From contig NZ_CABVHU010000014.1 of NCBI RefSeq assembly GCF_902497855.1, forward strand, positions 147,326 to 211,325: 64,000 nt of DNA. Direction: 5' to 3'. This DNA is from Pseudomonas fluorescens. Its GTDB lineage: Bacteria > Pseudomonadota > Gammaproteobacteria > Pseudomonadales > Pseudomonadaceae. This document shows, piece after piece, positions 61,174 through 64,000 of the stretch; position 1 is the stretch's first letter, and the number at the start of each line of letters is the position of its first letter. The notes beneath the pieces were generated by a model. That model was not told where the DNA came from. It did not search any database and saw nothing but the letters and a program-made list of their open reading frames with translations. Both the position numbers and the translations under genes were made by a program.

Positions 61174-62255
61174 GTCGATGTGGCTCCTTGTTCCAGTGGC
61201 AGAAAGATCGAGAACGTGGTGTGGCCGGGGTGGCTGTCACATTCGATCAGGCCCTGGTGCTGGCTGATGATGTTCTGGGTAATGGCCAGGCCCAGCCCGG
61301 TACCATCCGGGCGGCCGCTGACCATAGGGAAAAAGATGGTTTCCTGCAGTTCGGCGGGAATGCCCGGGCCGTTGTCGATGATTTCGATTTTGGTCACCAG
61401 GCGATGGCGCACGTGGCCGATGGTGAACTGGCGCATGGCGCGGGTGCGCAAACTGATGCGGCCCAGGCGCAGTTCATTCTGGCTGCTGATGGCCTGCATC
61501 GCGTTGCGCACGATGTTCAGCACGGCCTGGATCATTTGTTCGCGGTCGATCAACACGTCGGGAATGCTTGGATCGTAGTCGCGCACCAAAGTGATGCAAC
61601 CCTGGCTTTCCGCTTCGACCAGATGGCCTACGCGCTCGAGCACTTCATGAATATTGCACATGGCCAGGGACGGTAGCTTGTTGGAGCCGAGCATGCGATC
61701 GACCAGGTTACGCAGGCGGTCGGCTTCTTCAATGATGACGTTGGTGTAGTCGCGCAAGCTCTCTTCCGGCAATTCCCGGGCGAGCAATTGCGCCGCGCCG
61801 CGAATCCCGCCCAGGGGATTCTTGATTTCGTGAGCGAGGCCGCGTACCAGCATCTTGCTGGTTTCCTGTTTCGACAGCTGGGCCTCTTCCTTGGTGATCC
61901 GCAACAGACGGTCACGGGGATGGACTTCCAATAGCAGCAGAGTGACGCCGTTGGCCAGGATCGGCGTTACCGCGTAGTCGACGGTCAGGGTCTGGCCGGT
62001 GAGGGCCGTGAGCATGGCTTCGCGCTTGGTGAACGGGTGCGCCTGCTCGACCGCCTGGCGCAGGGAGTTCAGGGCTTCAGTGGATTCGGTGAACAACTCG
62101 CTGATGAACTGCCCATGGCTGCGCTGGCCGCTGATGGCCAGGAGCATCTCCGCCGCCGGATTCATGTACTCCAGACGCAGGTCGGCGTCGAGCAGGATGG
62201 TCGCGGTAGTCAGGTTGTCGAGTAGCAAACGGTGTAGTGCGTCGCTTATGGTCAT
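61170..62255 (-). CDS. ntrB: Nitrogen regulation sensor histidine kinase
   Basis: A 361-residue cytoplasmic kinase/phosphatase for NtrC. PAS domain (TATILLDADLRLEYMNPAAE), phospho-His in GLAHEIKNPLGGIRGAAQLL and HATPase with IEIIDNGPGIPAELQ. The ATG at 62255 gives the standard NtrB N-terminus; the frame is open to 62420. Confidence 0.96.
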   Translation of the reverse strand: MTISDALHRLLLDNLTTATILLDADLRLEYMNPAAEMLLAISGQRSHGQFISELFTESTEALNSLRQAVEQAHPFTKREAMLTALTGQTLTVDYAVTPILANGVTLLLLEVHPRDRLLRITKEEAQLSKQETSKMLVRGLAHEIKNPLGGIRGAAQLLARELPEESLRDYTNVIIEEADRLRNLVDRMLGSNKLPSLAMCNIHEVLERVGHLVEAESQGCITLVRDYDPSIPDVLIDREQMIQAVLNIVRNAMQAISSQNELRLGRISLRTRAMRQFTIGHVRHRLVTKIEIIDNGPGIPAELQETIFFPMVSGRPDGTGLGLAITQNIISQHQGLIECDSHPGHTTFSIFLPLEQGATST

Positions 62256-62485
62256 CAGGACCTCTTTTGGAGCGGAGCGTGCGCAAGAAACAAGCGTTGG
62301 TACAAGGAAAATGCAAAAACCAAACCAAGGCTCCGAAAAGAAGCGTTTGAGGCCTGAAACAGACGTTTTACGCTCGGTTGCGTGGCGTTCTGCCAGCTTT
62401 GACGGGTATTTTCGAACCAAAATGGGCTGGTGAGTGGGTATGGGGCAGCTTGTCGCCCCAATATAGTGCGCAAAGCTGAGTCAGC

Positions 62486-63106
62486 TTAGAAGAAAGGCAG
62501 GAAGGAATTTTTCTCTTCTTCGGGTTTGTCCTTGAGCGGGCATTCCGGACGCTGGCCGTAGTCATCGAGCGCGCAGGGTTTGACCTGGCGTTTCTGCGCT
62601 AGGGATATGCGCAGCATGTGGAACGGCTGATTGGCCGTGCGTTCGACGGTGCGGCCCTGTTCGTCGAGGATCTCCACGGACAGATTATGACCGCCGCGGT
62701 CGACGTTGCTCAGGGGAAAGACCGGGCTTGGACCGGGTTCGGCGACGGGCTCACCGTCCAGCAACAGGCGGAAGCGGTGACCGCGTTGCAGGCCGGGTTC
62801 GCTGGTGACGCTGACAATCAGTTCGCCGGCGCTGCTGCGGACAGTGGCATCGGGCTCCGGGACCAGCACTCGCAGCATGTCGTAGTGAAAAGGTGCTTTG
62901 GCTTCGGTCTTTTTACCTGCAACGACCGGTGCTGCAGCGGTCGGGTTGGCGGACATGCGGTTACTGGGGGCTATCGGCACTCGCTTGGCGTTGTCGGTGC
63001 CGGGTCGGTCGGTGAAGACCCGATTGCCCTGGGCGTCGACGTATGTGAACACGTCGGCCGCTGCGGGCAGGGCGATCAGGCATGCAGCCAACAGCCAATA
63101 CCTCAC
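62486..63106 (-). CDS. DUF4124-domain periplasmic protein (206 aa)
   Basis: Signal peptide ending AAA, then DVFTYVDAQGNRVFTDRPG, the DUF4124 signature, and a C-terminal beta domain (LIVSVTSEPGLQRGHRFRLL; HNLSVEILDEQGRTV). Tandem paralogue of the next gene, overlapping it by 4 bp. Function unknown. Confidence 0.88.
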   Translation of the reverse strand: MRYWLLAACLIALPAAADVFTYVDAQGNRVFTDRPGTDNAKRVPIAPSNRMSANPTAAAPVVAGKKTEAKAPFHYDMLRVLVPEPDATVRSSAGELIVSVTSEPGLQRGHRFRLLLDGEPVAEPGPSPVFPLSNVDRGGHNLSVEILDEQGRTVERTANQPFHMLRISLAQKRQVKPCALDDYGQRPECPLKDKPEEEKNSFLPFF

Positions 63107-63618
63107 GGCTTGTGCACCCGTTGTACGGTAAAGGTCACGCTCGGACTCTGCTGAACGATGCTTTCCCCATCGATGACCTGCACCGCGAGGCTGTGCGAGC
63201 CGCGATCAATGTTCACCAGTTGCAGGATCGGCACGTTACTGGGTTGGCCGTAGGGTTGGTCGTCCAGCAGCAACCTGAACAGATGCGGACCTTGCAGGCG
63301 TGGCTTGATCAACACATTGACGGTGAAGGTGCCGTTGTTGGCGCGCAGGGCTTCGGTGGTCGGCAGGCCGGTCAGCTCCAGCACCTCGTAGGCGCTGCGG
63401 GGTTGCTCGCGATCGGTGGCGTCGGCAGGTGGCGCGGGCGCGATAGGCGTCAGGGGCTCGACACTGTTGAGCGGCGGCAGCTCGACCGGCTGCGCCTTCA
63501 CGCCATCGGGGGGTTGATTGCTGTAAGCGGTGTTGCCGTTGGCGTCAGTGTACTTATAGATCTGCGCTGCGGCGGGCAGGGCGATCAGCAGCAACATCAA
63601 TAGAAAACCACGACCCAT
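63103..63618 (-). CDS. DUF4124-domain periplasmic protein (171 aa)
   Basis: Signal peptide MGRGFLLMLLLIALPAAAQ, then IYKYTDANGNTAYSNQPPDG (DUF4124) and a C-terminal domain with LIKPRLQGPHLFRLLLDDQP and HSLAVQVIDGESIV, matching the paralogue downstream. ATG at 63618 is chosen for the signal peptide; 63642 is an alternative. The pair usually sits between glnA and ntrB. Confidence 0.85.
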   Translation of the reverse strand: MGRGFLLMLLLIALPAAAQIYKYTDANGNTAYSNQPPDGVKAQPVELPPLNSVEPLTPIAPAPPADATDREQPRSAYEVLELTGLPTTEALRANNGTFTVNVLIKPRLQGPHLFRLLLDDQPYGQPSNVPILQLVNIDRGSHSLAVQVIDGESIVQQSPSVTFTVQRVHKP

Positions 63619-63732
63619 AAAATCGACCGGAAACGAGAGCATTGGGTTGCAGCATAGGTCAGGGGTGGCGGTAGACCCAAGTTGTAAACATTTGGGCATG
63701 GTTTGCCGACCTTGCCCAAACACCATAAATCC

Positions 63733-63828
63733 CCCTGTAGGAGCCGGCTTGCTGGCGAAGGCGTCGGCACATCCGGCATCCAATGCGTCTGACAGTCCGC
63801 TTTCGCCAGCAAGCCGGCTCCTACAGGA
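63733..63828. repeat. REP-type inverted repeat
   Basis: CCTGTAGGAGCCGGCTTGCT with the complement AGCAAGCCGGCTCCTACAGG. Confidence 0.88.
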
Positions 63829-63911
63829 GGATATTGTCGTCCGATAAATCGTGGGCACAAAAAAGGCCTCCCGAACAGACTGTGTGAAAACGCACTGATG
63901 GTGGTTCCAAT

Positions 63912-63940
63912 CAAACGCCCCGACTTGTTCGGGGCGTTTG
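63912..63940. terminator. Terminator-like hairpin
   Basis: CAAACGCCCCG-ACTTGTT-CGGGGCGTTTG; followed by CTTTTG on the plus strand. It could end the minus-strand gene entering from the right, though its T-run is poor there. Confidence 0.5.
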
Positions 63941-63973
63941 CTTTTGTGCGGGCAGCAGACAAAAAAGGGCGTT

Positions 63974-64000
63974 TCAGCCCATCAACGCCATCAACTGACG
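63974..64000 (-). CDS. Possible C-terminal end of a gene beyond the window
   Basis: The minus strand reads RQLMALMG and a TGA at 63976-63974, followed by a T-rich stretch. Only nine codons are visible, so family and even coding status are open. The residues do not fit the glutamine synthetase C-terminus. Confidence 0.3.
   Translation of the reverse strand, partial: RQLMALMG

Overview
The window is a chromosomal segment of a fluorescent-group Pseudomonas. Protein families, REP elements of the 'GTAGGAGC…GCTCCTAC' type, GC-rich codon use and the conserved order gpmI–rhodanese–grxC–secB–trmL–(…)–ntrC–ntrB all fit that genus. No species is assigned.

Layout. 1-7.6 kb: a DctB-type sensor kinase cut by the window edge, a kinase/aminotransferase fusion, and the agmatine-to-putrescine pair aguB-aguA. 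7.6-11.5 kb: a Fur-boxed TonB siderophore receptor and an OprD porin, with a short promoter-plus-terminator unit between them. 11.4-12.4 kb: a RelB/YafQ-type toxin-antitoxin cassette, its toxin broken by an in-frame TGA, lying between two perfect 37-bp copies of the oprD terminator. 12.5-16.7 kb: a kdgT-dtnK-pdxA2-deoR operon for four-carbon sugar acids (threonate type). 16.7-21.6 kb: an orphan XRE regulator, tautomerase, DsbA/FrnE-like protein, SDR and CMD-family genes. This group is interrupted by an Abi (HEPN) gene with a candidate small RNA upstream, the whole inserted between two copies of the SDR gene's 3' end. 21.7-30.4 kb: an 8.6-kb genomic island at tRNA-Thr(TGT) with both att repeats visible. 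It carries an Eco1-like retron (ncRNA, nucleoside-deoxyribosyltransferase-like effector, reverse transcriptase), an integrase-domain gene, an origin-like patch of DnaA boxes, a relic of a second integrase, an AlbA_2/HATPase gene and the P4-type integrase. 30.5-64 kb: mostly core genome. This part holds a basic amino acid ABC transporter, a GABA-type permease, YhcG nuclease, tRNA-Phe, yggX-mutY-asmA, hisBHAF, ctpA/envC/gpmI, secB, ntrBC and DUF4124 genes.

How it fits together. Core metabolism is nitrogen-centred: agmatine catabolism, basic amino acid and GABA uptake, NtrBC, and two candidate sigma-54 promoters. Accessory DNA is dominated by defence or toxin modules placed at 3' ends of host genes (tRNA-Thr, the SDR gene, the oprD terminator). 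In each case the host gene end is duplicated.

The most interesting signals are the Abi gene with its promoter-driven, terminator-ended RNA inside a 114-bp gene-end duplication, the complete retron with recognisable a1/a2 pairing, and the matching terminator-flanked TA cassette. Similarity statements come from recognising families by eye; no search was run.
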